From assembly GCA_023393475.1 (NCBI GenBank), contig JAEWLC010000028.1, positions 81,262 to 145,261 on the forward strand: a stretch of 64,000 nt of DNA, given 5' to 3'. How positions within the stretch are numbered: the first letter of the stretch is position 1; each line of letters opens with the position of its first letter. The translations under genes were made by a program, and so were the position numbers. The notes under the pieces are model-generated. The model was not told where the DNA came from and searched no databases. It worked only from the letters and a program-made list of their open reading frames with translations. Below are positions 43,284 through 51,535 of the stretch, in pieces. The DNA is from Pseudomonadota bacterium. GTDB taxonomy: Bacteria > Pseudomonadota > Alphaproteobacteria > Rhizobiales > Devosiaceae.

Positions 43284-44855
43284 TTGGCACAGGTGGCTGC
43301 TGCGGCCAGCACTGCTCCGCTGCTCGAAGTCGTGGGTGTGTCCAAGCACTTTCCCGGCGTGATTGCGCTCGACGACGTCTCACTCGATGTGCGGCCGGGC
43401 GAGATTCTCGGCCTCATGGGCGAGAACGGCGCCGGCAAGTCGACGCTGCTCAAGATTCTCTCGGGGGCGCAGCCGCCGACCTCCGGACGCATCACCTTCG
43501 CGGGCGCCGACTACCGGCCGGCCAATCCGAACGAGGCCAAGCGCGCCGGCATCGTCACCATCTACCAGGAACTGAGCCTCATCCCGACGCTGACCGTGGC
43601 GGAGAACATTTTCATCGGCCGCGCCCCGACCGGCCCGCTCGGGCTGATCGACTGGCGCAAGATGAACGAGGCGACACGCGGCATCATCGGCCGGGTCGGC
43701 CTTGCCATCGATCCCCGCATCCCGGTCTCCGCCCTGTCGGTGGCCGAACAGCAGATGGTAGAGATCGCCCGTGCGCTGTCGCTCGAGAGCCGGCTGATCA
43801 TCATGGACGAGCCGACTTCGGCTCTCACCGAGACCGAAGTGACGCGGCTCCTCGATATCATGGGCAAGCTGCGCAGCGAGGGTGTGGCGATCATGTTCGT
43901 CACCCACCGGCTCGAGGAAGCCAGCTCGATCTGCGATCGCATGACCGTGCTGCGCGACGGCCGGCTCGCCGGACATCTCGTGCGCGACGGCGCGCCGATC
44001 CCGATCCCCGCCATCATCGAGAAAATGGTCGGGCGCGCCGCGTCGGATCTCTATGCCCGCCCGAGCCAGCGCCACGAGGCGGGTGCGGTCCGGCTCAAGG
44101 TGCGCGGCCTGCGCACGGTGCGAAATCCCGAAGCGCCGCATGCCATCGTCCTCAACGGCGTCGACCTCGACCTCAAGGCCGGCGAGATTCTCGGCATTGC
44201 CGGACTTGTCGGTTCGGGCCGCACGGAACTGGCCCGCGCGATCTTCGGAGCCGATCGCATCGCGGCGGGGACGCTGGAACTCGACGGCGCGGCCATTGCC
44301 CCGGCGACGCCTGCCGATGCCATCGCGCTCGGCATCGGCCTCGTGCCAGAGGACCGCAAGCACCAGGCGATCTTCGCCATGCTCGGCATCCAGCCCAACT
44401 TTGCGGTGGCGACACTCGACCGCTGGTCGAACCGCGCCGGCTTCATGGCCGAGGGCCGGGAGCGCAACGCACTGCTCGAGTTCAAGAAAGCGCTCTCGAT
44501 CCGCATGGCCTCGCCCGATCAGGCGATCGAGGGCCTGTCGGGCGGCAACCAGCAGAAGGTCATCCTTGCCCGCTGGCTGGCGCGCAACCCGAAGGTGCTG
44601 ATCGTCGATGAGCCGACGCGCGGCGTCGATGTCGGGGCGAAGGCCGAAGTGCACCAGATCCTCGTGCAACTGGCCTCCGAGGGCATCGCCGTCATGGTGA
44701 TCTCGTCGGAGCTGCCGGAAATCCTCGCGGTCAGCGACCGCATCGTCACCATGCGGCAGGGCCGCATTACCGGCGAGCTCCCCGCCGAGTCCGCCACCGA
44801 AGAGAAACTGATGGCGCTGATGGCGCTCGATCAACGTCAGCGAGAAGCCGTATGA
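43284..44855 (+). CDS. Sugar ABC transporter ATPase, RbsA type (double domain)
   Basis: 523 aa with two ATP-binding domains. Domain 1 has Walker A GENGAGKSTLLKIL, VAEQQMVEIARALSLESRLIIMDEPTSAL; domain 2 has the degenerate Walker A GLVGSGRTELARAIF usual for RbsA/MglA, then LSGGNQQKVILARWL and VLIVDEPTRGVDVGAK. TTG at 43284 is chosen since GGAGG lies 8 nt upstream; an ATG at 43263 (7 codons longer) overlaps that site. The product energises import by the neighbouring RbsC-type permease, with which it overlaps by 4 bp. Confidence 0.93.
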   Translation: MAQVAAAASTAPLLEVVGVSKHFPGVIALDDVSLDVRPGEILGLMGENGAGKSTLLKILSGAQPPTSGRITFAGADYRPANPNEAKRAGIVTIYQELSLIPTLTVAENIFIGRAPTGPLGLIDWRKMNEATRGIIGRVGLAIDPRIPVSALSVAEQQMVEIARALSLESRLIIMDEPTSALTETEVTRLLDIMGKLRSEGVAIMFVTHRLEEASSICDRMTVLRDGRLAGHLVRDGAPIPIPAIIEKMVGRAASDLYARPSQRHEAGAVRLKVRGLRTVRNPEAPHAIVLNGVDLDLKAGEILGIAGLVGSGRTELARAIFGADRIAAGTLELDGAAIAPATPADAIALGIGLVPEDRKHQAIFAMLGIQPNFAVATLDRWSNRAGFMAEGRERNALLEFKKALSIRMASPDQAIEGLSGGNQQKVILARWLARNPKVLIVDEPTRGVDVGAKAEVHQILVQLASEGIAVMVISSELPEILAVSDRIVTMRQGRITGELPAESATEEKLMALMALDQRQREAV

Positions 44856-45868
44856 CCACCACCACCGAGACGACGGCCAAGTCGGGCCCCAACATCTTCC
44901 GCGTGCTCAAGCAGTTCGGCCCGCTGCTGTTCCTGATCGTCCTGATCGGGGTGTTCACGGCGCTGAAGCCGAGCTTCATCGACCCGATCAACGTGTTCAA
45001 CATCATGCGCCAGATCTCGATCACCGGACTGATCGCGCTGGGAATGACCTTCGTGATCCTCACCGCCGGCATCGATCTCAGTGTCGGTTCGCTGGTGGCG
45101 CTCTGCGGCATGGTGGCGGCGATCGTCGCCAAGGGCGGCACGGCCAATTCCATGTCGCTTTCCGCTGGTCCCGATGCAGGGTTCGGCTGGTTCGCGGCGC
45201 TGGTCGCGGCGCTGGCGGTGGGCTCCATAGCAGGCGGCGTCCAGGGCGTGGCGATCACCCGCCTCAAGGTCCCACCCTTTGTCGTGACGCTGGGCGGCCT
45301 GACGATCTTTCGCGGCATCACGCTGACACTCTCGAACGGTGGTCCCATCTCCGGCTTCGGCCCGGATTTCCGCTGGTTCGGCAATGGCCTGATCGGGCCC
45401 GTCCCGGTACCGGTGATCATCTTCGCCATCGCCGCCATCATCTGCCACATCCTGTTGCGCTACACGCGGTATGGCCGCGCCGTGTACGCAGTGGGCGGCA
45501 ATGCCGAGGCGGCGCGCCTCTCCGGCCTGCGCGTCGATCGCGTGCTGATCTCGGTCTATGTCATCGTCGGCTTCTTCGCCGGGCTGGCGGCATTCGTGCT
45601 CGCAGCGCGGCTCAACTCGGCCGAGGCGGTCGCCGGCATCGGCTACGAACTGACCGTGATCTCGGCCGTCGTGATCGGGGGCACCTCGCTGTTCGGCGGC
45701 ATTGGCAGCGTCGGCGGCACCGTGGTCGGCGCCGCCCTGATCGGCGTGCTGCAGAACGGGCTGCAGTTCAACAACGTGTCGAGCTACACGCAGTCGATCG
45801 TGATCGGCCTGATCCTCATCGTGGCCGTCGCCTTCGACCGCTGGCTCAAGTCGAGGGCGCGGTCGTGA
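44852..45868 (+). CDS. Sugar ABC transporter permease, RbsC type
   Basis: 338-aa inner-membrane permease with eight to ten hydrophobic segments. Typical blocks are LIALGMTFVILTAGIDLSVGS near residue 60, RLKVPPFVVTLGGLTIFRG near the middle, and the coupling loop RYGRAVYAVGGNAEAARLSGLRVDR near 205-230, then VIGGTSLFGGIGSVGGTVVG. ATGA overlap with the ATPase gene. Last gene of the three-gene ribose-type importer. Confidence 0.93.
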   Translation: MTTTTETTAKSGPNIFRVLKQFGPLLFLIVLIGVFTALKPSFIDPINVFNIMRQISITGLIALGMTFVILTAGIDLSVGSLVALCGMVAAIVAKGGTANSMSLSAGPDAGFGWFAALVAALAVGSIAGGVQGVAITRLKVPPFVVTLGGLTIFRGITLTLSNGGPISGFGPDFRWFGNGLIGPVPVPVIIFAIAAIICHILLRYTRYGRAVYAVGGNAEAARLSGLRVDRVLISVYVIVGFFAGLAAFVLAARLNSAEAVAGIGYELTVISAVVIGGTSLFGGIGSVGGTVVGAALIGVLQNGLQFNNVSSYTQSIVIGLILIVAVAFDRWLKSRARS

Positions 45869-45949
45869 TGGCGGATGCGGGTGCCCATGTGGCTTGCCTA
45901 GCGCGGCCTTTTTTGCCTAAGCATGGCTGATAGCTGCTGAGGGGCACGC

Positions 45950-46975
45950 TTGGTCACGCTGAAGGAAATCGCCAAGGCGGTAGGGGTTTCGTCCGCGACG
46001 GTGTCGCGGGTGCTCAACTTCGACCAGACGCTTTCGGTCACCGCCAAGACCCGTCAGGCGATTATCGAAACCGCCGAGGCGATGAAGTACGAGACGCCCC
46101 GCGCCCGCAATCGTGCCTACCAGCAGGGGCTCAGCAAGGTCGCTCTGGTGCACTACCTGAGGCCAGACCAGGAGCTGGTCGATCCCTACTATGTCGGGCT
46201 GCGCCTCGGTATCGAAACCCGCTGTCAGGCACTCAAGATCGAGACGATCAAGGTCTACCACACCGACAGCCTGCCCGAAGCGTCGCTGTTGCGCGGGGCC
46301 TCCGGGATCATTGCCATCGGGCGGCACGACGAGAACGAGATCGCGTGGCTGAGGAAGCATAACCGCAACCTCGTCTTCGCCGACTTCAGTCCGCCGACCG
46401 ACGAGATCGACTCGGTCGAGTCCGACCTGATGCTGGCAACGCGGAAGCTGCTGCAATCGCTGTGGCAGGCCGGGCACCGACGGATCGCCTTTGCCGGCTG
46501 GGTCGATATCTATGACGGCGTCGCCGCGCGACTGCCGGAGCGGCGCTGCCGCGCCTATATCGAGTGGGCCAAGGAAAAGGGCATCTTCGACGAGCGCCTC
46601 TGCCTGACCGGCAGCAAGACCGAGGAGAGCGGCTACAAGCTCACGCGGCAGATGCTGTCGGGTGGGAACAGGCCGGATGCCCTCGTCACCGCCAACGACA
46701 ACATGGCCGTCGGCGCCTATCGCGCAGCCCACGAACTGGGCCTCGCCATTCCCGACGATATCGCCATCGCGAGCTTCAACGATATCTCGGTGGCCCAGTT
46801 CATGAACCCGCCGCTCACCACCGTGCACCTTGCGGCCGAGGAAATCGGCGAGAATGCCGTGGAGCTCCTGCTCGAGCGGATGAACGGCCGCGATCTGCCA
46901 AAACGGGTGACGCTGGCCACGAGCCTGCGGTGGCGCGGCAGCACCCGTCCGCTGCCCGCGGACCTTGCCGACTAA
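45950..46975 (+). CDS. LacI family transcriptional regulator (EbgR/MsmR-like)
   Basis: 341 aa. N-terminal LacI helix-turn-helix TLKEIAKAVGVSSATVSRVLN (residues 3-23) with hinge helix, then a periplasmic-binding-protein-like effector domain (GIIAIGRHDENEI, GHRRIAFAGW, ALVTANDNMAVGAYRAAHELGL, IPDDIAIASFNDI, PLTTVHLAAEEIGENAVELLLER). Start is TTG with GGGG 5 nt upstream. It lies between two ABC operons in the same direction. Resemblance to EbgR-type repressors and the GH2 gene downstream suggest a beta-galactoside repressor. Confidence 0.9.
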   Translation: MVTLKEIAKAVGVSSATVSRVLNFDQTLSVTAKTRQAIIETAEAMKYETPRARNRAYQQGLSKVALVHYLRPDQELVDPYYVGLRLGIETRCQALKIETIKVYHTDSLPEASLLRGASGIIAIGRHDENEIAWLRKHNRNLVFADFSPPTDEIDSVESDLMLATRKLLQSLWQAGHRRIAFAGWVDIYDGVAARLPERRCRAYIEWAKEKGIFDERLCLTGSKTEESGYKLTRQMLSGGNRPDALVTANDNMAVGAYRAAHELGLAIPDDIAIASFNDISVAQFMNPPLTTVHLAAEEIGENAVELLLERMNGRDLPKRVTLATSLRWRGSTRPLPADLAD

Positions 46976-47262
46976 ATATTTACTGAAAACTTGCGCGCCG
47001 TTGTTCCCGTCGCTAACAATAGCGTCGCGGGGTGCAAACGCGCCGCGATCTTGGAGGAGATCACTGCATCGTTCGACCCGGTTTTTCCGGGCACCAGGCA
47101 TAGCGCGCGGCTGTGTCCTGGACTGTTCCGACGCTTGGAGAGGCGTCGCCGTATTCGTTGAAACCAACCCCGGACGCAAAGCCCGGGTGCCGTTGGCAGC
47201 GGGCCACTCGCGAGGTGGCAGCGTCTGGAGGGACGCCGCAGCCAGGGGCAGAGAGGGGGAAC
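46976..47262 (+). promoter_or_regulatory. Upstream region of LplB-type transporter operon
   Basis: 287-bp gap with no convincing gene. It opens with an A/T-rich palindrome TAAATATTTA (46974-46983, overlapping the LacI stop). A weak sigma70-like pair, TTGCGC (46991-46996) and TAACAA (47014-47019) with 17-bp spacing, overlaps the imperfect operator-like site GCTAACAATAGC. GAGAGGGGG stands just before the permease ATG. Confidence 0.4.
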
Positions 47263-48204
47263 ATGACGGAACAGGTTGCGCCGAGGCGGCAGAAGTCCCT
47301 GCTGCGGCAGCTTATGGACAGCAGGGTGCTCCTGCTCATGTGCGTCCCGGCGATGCTGTTCTTCATCGTCTTCAACTACATGCCGCTTCCCGGCGCATGG
47401 ATCGCGTTCACGAACTTCAACTACCGCGACGGCATTTTCGGCAGCCCGTTCGTCGGCTTCAAGAACTTCGAGTTCCTGCTGAAATCGGGCCAGCTGTGGC
47501 TGCTCACCCGCAACACCATCCTCTACAACCTCGCCTTCATCGTGCTGGGCAACATCCTGCAGATCGCCATCGCGATCATGCTCAACGAGATCCGGCTGGC
47601 CTGGTTCAAGAAGATCAGCCAGGCGGCGATGTTCCTGCCCTTCTTCATCTCGGCCGTGCTGGTCGGCGTGATCGCCTTCAACCTCCTCAACTACGATACG
47701 GGCGCCATCAACGCGCTGATCCGCGAAACCGGCGGCGACCCGCTCAAGATCTACAGCAAGGCGGGCCTCTGGCCGTTCATCATCATCATCGTCCACCTGT
47801 GGCAGTCCACCGGCTACGGCTCGATCGTCTATTTCGCCGCGATCATGGGCATCGACCGCAGCCTCTACGAGGCGGCGACGGTGGATGGCGCCTCGGCCTG
47901 GCAGCGCATCCGCTACGTGACGCTGCCGAGCCTCAAGCCGACCTTCATCATCCTGGTGCTGTTCTCGCTCGGCGGCATAATGCACGGCAATTTCGGGCTG
48001 TTCTGGAACCTCATCGGCAACAACGCCTCGCTGTTCTCGACCACCGACATCATCGAGACCTCGGTCTACCGGATGGTGCTCACGCAGAACAACTTCACCA
48101 CCTCGACCGCCGTCGGCCTCTACCAGTCGCTGTTCGGTTTCGCCCTCGTGATGACGGCGAACTGGGTCGTGCGCCGGGTCAACAAGGATTACGCGCTGTT
48201 CTGA
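47263..48204 (+). CDS. ABC transporter permease, LplB type
   Basis: 313-aa permease of the polysaccharide/oligosaccharide family (LplB/YteP-like). Six hydrophobic segments; N-terminus LLLMCVPAMLFFIVFNYMPLPGAWIAFTNF is characteristic. Coupling EAA loop YEAATVDGASAWQRIRYVTLPSL near residues 205-225. ATG chosen because GAGAGGGGG lies upstream; the frame is open 50 codons further. Its stop overlaps the partner permease start. No ATPase gene is linked; such transporters commonly share an MsmK-type ATPase encoded elsewhere. Confidence 0.92.
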   Translation: MTEQVAPRRQKSLLRQLMDSRVLLLMCVPAMLFFIVFNYMPLPGAWIAFTNFNYRDGIFGSPFVGFKNFEFLLKSGQLWLLTRNTILYNLAFIVLGNILQIAIAIMLNEIRLAWFKKISQAAMFLPFFISAVLVGVIAFNLLNYDTGAINALIRETGGDPLKIYSKAGLWPFIIIIVHLWQSTGYGSIVYFAAIMGIDRSLYEAATVDGASAWQRIRYVTLPSLKPTFIILVLFSLGGIMHGNFGLFWNLIGNNASLFSTTDIIETSVYRMVLTQNNFTTSTAVGLYQSLFGFALVMTANWVVRRVNKDYALF

Positions 48205-49163
48205 TGACCGATCGCACCAGTGAAAACATCGTCGCGGGGATTGAGGGGGTGGGGCTGGCGCCGGCCAAGCCGCGCGCCATCAAGCTCGACGGCAGCGACC
48301 TCGTCCTGCAGACCATCTCCTACATCACGGTCACGCTTTTCGCGCTGTTCTGCCTGTTGCCCTTCGTCCTCATCGTCTCGGCCTCGTTCTCGTCCGAGGC
48401 GACGATCCTCAAATCCGGCTTCGGCCTCCTGCCCAAGGATTTCACGCTCGCCGCCTACGAGTGGATCTTCAAGGCACCCCGCCAGATCCTCGGCTCCTAT
48501 GTGGTCACCATCACCATGACGGTGTTCGGCACCGCCATCGGCCTCTTCATCATCTCGATGACCGGCTATGCGCTCAACCGGAAGGACTTCCCCTTCCGCA
48601 ACCACATCTCGTTCTTCATCTACTTCACCACGCTGTTCTCGGCCGGCCTCGCACCGACTTTCCTTTGGGTGGCGCGCGACCTCGGGCTGCGCGGCAACTA
48701 CATGGCCGTGTTCCTGCAGCTCTTGATGACGCCGTGGCTCATCATCCTGATGAAGAACTTCATGCGCACCGTGCCCTACGAGGTCATCGAGAGCGGCAAG
48801 GTCGACGGCGCCGGGGATTTCCGCATCTTCGCCCAGCTATGCCTGCCGATGATGAAGCCGGCGCTGGCGACGATCGGGCTGTTCCTCGCCCTCGCCTACT
48901 GGAACGAGTGGTACCTGAGCTCGCTCTATCTCGGCAGCACAGTCGAGTTCAAACCGCTGCAGTACCACCTCTACAACATCATCAACACGGCCAACGCGCT
49001 GCGCAATTCGGTGGCCGGGTCCAATGTCAGCATCACCAACCTGCCGAGCAACACGCTGAAGATGGCGAGCGCGGTCGTGGCCATCGGTCCGATCCTGCTG
49101 CTCTACCCCTTCATCCAGAAATACTTCGTCAGCGGCATCACGATCGGAGCGGTGAAAGGATGA
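48204..49163 (+). CDS. ABC transporter permease, LplC/YtcP type
   Basis: 319-aa partner permease. About 40 polar N-terminal residues, then six hydrophobic segments (first ISYITVTLFALFCLLPFVLIV). Coupling loop YEVIESGKVDGAGDFRIFAQLCLPMM near residues 192-217, and the C-terminal block PILLLYPFIQKYFVSGITIGAVKG that marks the LplC family. The ATG shares its A with the stop of the upstream gene (TGATG). Confidence 0.93.
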   Translation: MTDRTSENIVAGIEGVGLAPAKPRAIKLDGSDLVLQTISYITVTLFALFCLLPFVLIVSASFSSEATILKSGFGLLPKDFTLAAYEWIFKAPRQILGSYVVTITMTVFGTAIGLFIISMTGYALNRKDFPFRNHISFFIYFTTLFSAGLAPTFLWVARDLGLRGNYMAVFLQLLMTPWLIILMKNFMRTVPYEVIESGKVDGAGDFRIFAQLCLPMMKPALATIGLFLALAYWNEWYLSSLYLGSTVEFKPLQYHLYNIINTANALRNSVAGSNVSITNLPSNTLKMASAVVAIGPILLLYPFIQKYFVSGITIGAVKG

Positions 49164-49269
49164 CGCCTGGCTGAGTTACGCGGCCGAACCGGTGATCGGC
49201 CGCATGCCCGGAATGACCGGGCGAGGGAAAAATCACCGCGAACAGACGCAGTTCAAAGGAGGAGTTGAA

Positions 49270-50817
49270 GTGCACAGAAGAAACACCTTGCGGCTCGGGG
49301 CGGCGCTGCTGGCCCTTGGCATCAGCATGCCGGCGCTCTCCGTCGGGGCGATCGCCCAGGATGCGCCGGTCGAGATCACCATGCTGACGCTGGGCAACAA
49401 GCCCACCAACGGCCGTCTCGAAGCGATGCTCGAAAAGCTCAACGAGAAGCTCGTCGAGAAGGCCAATGCCAAGCTCGACCTGTTCTACATCGAGTGGGCC
49501 GACTGGCAGACCCAGTACAACGTGCAACTGCTTTCGGGCGACGACAATGTCGACCTGATCGCGACAGCGACCGACTGGCTGTTCGGTTGGGAGAACGCGC
49601 AGAAGGGCGCCTTCCTGCCGCTCTCCGAAGAGATGCTGAAGACCCACGCGCCCAAGACCTGGGCCCAGGTCGAGGCCGACGGGCACTGGGACCTGACCAA
49701 GCTCACCGACGGGCAGATCTACTTCATGCCCGAAGACAACTACACCCAGTACACCAACCACGGCTTCTTCTACCGTGGTGACTGGGCCAAGGAAGCCGGC
49801 TTCGAGAACGGCGAGATCACCAAGTTCGAGGACTTCACCAAGTACTTCGAGTGGATCAAGGCCAACAAGCCGGACATCTACCCATGGGACGTGCCCGGCG
49901 CCAACGAGGCGGCCCTGACCGGCTACATCCAGGGCCACACCGACTTCCAGACCTTGCAGCAGATCACGGCGGGCAACTTCTTCCCGTTCCACACCAAGGC
50001 TTCCGACCCCTACACGGTCACCTCCTGGTACATGGAAGGCGACGCCCTGCTCGAGGCGGCCCAGCTTGCCAAGCAGTGGAACGAGATCGGCGTCTGGCGC
50101 GAGGATGCGCTCAACTACGACGGCGACGCGCGTGAATCCCTCTATGCCGGCCTCTCCGGCACGGACCAGCACCACACGCAGACCTACCTGACGCAGATCG
50201 TCTCCAACATGACGGCCAAGCAGCCCGGCTCCGACCCCAAGTTCTTCTACTGGGGCAAGGAAAACGGCAACTTCTTCAAGGACATCTATACCCACGGCGC
50301 CATGGCCGTGAGCGCCAACTCGCGCAACCCGGAGAAGGCACTCGAGGTCTACGACCTGATCCGCAACGACAAAGAGATCTACATGCTCTTCGTCTACGGC
50401 ATCGAGGGTGAGGACTACATCATCCGCGAAGACGGCGTGCTCGACCGTCCGGAAGGCTGGGACATGTCCACCATGGACCTCGGCACTGACTACTGGTGGG
50501 GCCGCACGGATGAGTTCGAGCCGGTCCGCACCACCGACGCGCCGAACAAGGCGGCGGTGATCGCCGAGCTCGATGCGACGGCCAAGGACTATCCGTACTC
50601 GACGCTGCTCATCAACAAGCCGGCGATCGACTCGACCACGGCCGCCATGGCGGGCGTGCTCGCCGAGTACATCCCGCAGCTCCAGTACGGCAAGTTCGAG
50701 GATCCGGCTGCGGCCGTCGCCGAGATGCGCCAGAAGCTGAAGGACGTCGGCTACGAGGACGCACGTGCCTCGATCCAGGCCGACCTGGACGCCTGGAAGG
50801 CCGCTCGCGGCCTCTAG
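49270..50817 (+). CDS. Extracellular solute-binding protein of LplBC-type transporter
   Basis: 515-aa binding protein. Signal region HRRNTLRLGAALLALGISMPALS with cleavage probably after GAIAQ or just before; no lipobox cysteine, unlike Gram-positive LipO/YtcQ. Mature N-terminus EITMLTLGNKPTNGRLEAMLEKLNEKL is typical of this group. GTG at 49270 is set by AAAGGAGGAG upstream. It follows the two permease genes and should bind an oligosaccharide which the downstream GH2 enzyme then cleaves. Confidence 0.9.
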   Translation: MHRRNTLRLGAALLALGISMPALSVGAIAQDAPVEITMLTLGNKPTNGRLEAMLEKLNEKLVEKANAKLDLFYIEWADWQTQYNVQLLSGDDNVDLIATATDWLFGWENAQKGAFLPLSEEMLKTHAPKTWAQVEADGHWDLTKLTDGQIYFMPEDNYTQYTNHGFFYRGDWAKEAGFENGEITKFEDFTKYFEWIKANKPDIYPWDVPGANEAALTGYIQGHTDFQTLQQITAGNFFPFHTKASDPYTVTSWYMEGDALLEAAQLAKQWNEIGVWREDALNYDGDARESLYAGLSGTDQHHTQTYLTQIVSNMTAKQPGSDPKFFYWGKENGNFFKDIYTHGAMAVSANSRNPEKALEVYDLIRNDKEIYMLFVYGIEGEDYIIREDGVLDRPEGWDMSTMDLGTDYWWGRTDEFEPVRTTDAPNKAAVIAELDATAKDYPYSTLLINKPAIDSTTAAMAGVLAEYIPQLQYGKFEDPAAAVAEMRQKLKDVGYEDARASIQADLDAWKAARGL

Positions 50818-50830
50818 TCACCTGACCCGC

Positions 50831-50858
50831 GACCGGACGGGCTAACCCCCGTCCGGTC
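50831..50858 (+). other. Intercistronic hairpin behind the binding-protein gene
   Basis: Perfect 11-bp stem, 50831-50841 with 50848-50858, and a 6-nt loop, 13 nt after the binding-protein stop and just before the ribosome site (GGAGG) of the DUF624 gene. No T-tract. It matches the position and style of the hairpins behind the other two binding-protein genes in the window. Confidence 0.7.
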
Positions 50859-50875
50859 CACCGGAGGATCGACCC

Positions 50876-51523
50876 ATGGCAACCCTGTTCTCGCCGGACT
50901 CCGCGCTGATGCGCGGATTGAGCCTCCTCGCCGATATCATGGTCCTCAACCTCATCTTCATCGCGACCTCGATCCCGGTCGTGACGCTAGGCGCATCGCT
51001 GACCGCGCTCAATTTCACCGCCATGCGGCTCGCGACCGGCGAGTGCAACTCGGTGACCGGCGACTATTTCCGCTCGTTCCTCGGCAACTTCCGGCAGGCG
51101 ACGGTGATCTGGTTCGTGCTGCTCGCGCTCCTCGCGGTGCTGGCCGCCTGGTACGTGGTTGTCACCAACCTCAGCTTCGGACCGCTGGCCGAGTTGATCC
51201 TCCTCGCCATCTGGTACGTGCTCGCCTTCAATTTCGCCGCCGCGGCGTTGTTCGTCTTTCCCTATCTCGCGAGCTTCGAGGGTCGTACGCGCGACGTGCT
51301 GCGCAACGCGCGGCTGATGTCCTGGAAACACCCGCTCGTAACGCTCGCCGCCATGGCGCTGATCGGACTCTGCATCCTCGTGACCGTCTTCTACCCCCAG
51401 TTCACCGGCTACGGGATCGTCTGGTTCTTCGTCGGCTTTGCCGGCATCGCCACCATCAACGGACGCCTGTTCGCAGGCGTCTTCAGCAAGTACATCGCCG
51501 CCGCGGCGGCCAAGCAGGAATAG
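50876..51523 (+). CDS. DUF624 (YesL family) membrane protein
   Basis: 215 aa with about five hydrophobic segments. The N-terminus LFSPDSALMRGLSLLADIMVLNLIFIATSIPVVTLGAS and the following TALNFTAMRL are the hallmark of the YesL/DUF624 family, which is regularly encoded beside LplBC-type oligosaccharide transporters and glycosidases. Biochemical role unknown; an accessory role in uptake is inferred. GGAGG precedes the ATG. Twelve bp separate it from the GH2 gene. Confidence 0.9.
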   Translation: MATLFSPDSALMRGLSLLADIMVLNLIFIATSIPVVTLGASLTALNFTAMRLATGECNSVTGDYFRSFLGNFRQATVIWFVLLALLAVLAAWYVVVTNLSFGPLAELILLAIWYVLAFNFAAAALFVFPYLASFEGRTRDVLRNARLMSWKHPLVTLAAMALIGLCILVTVFYPQFTGYGIVWFFVGFAGIATINGRLFAGVFSKYIAAAAAKQE

Positions 51524-51535
51524 GGCCGACGGCTC

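Noticed and set aside
45869..45949. Terminator before the LacI gene (T-run at 45909-45914)
   Set aside because: No stem longer than 3 bp precedes the T-run.
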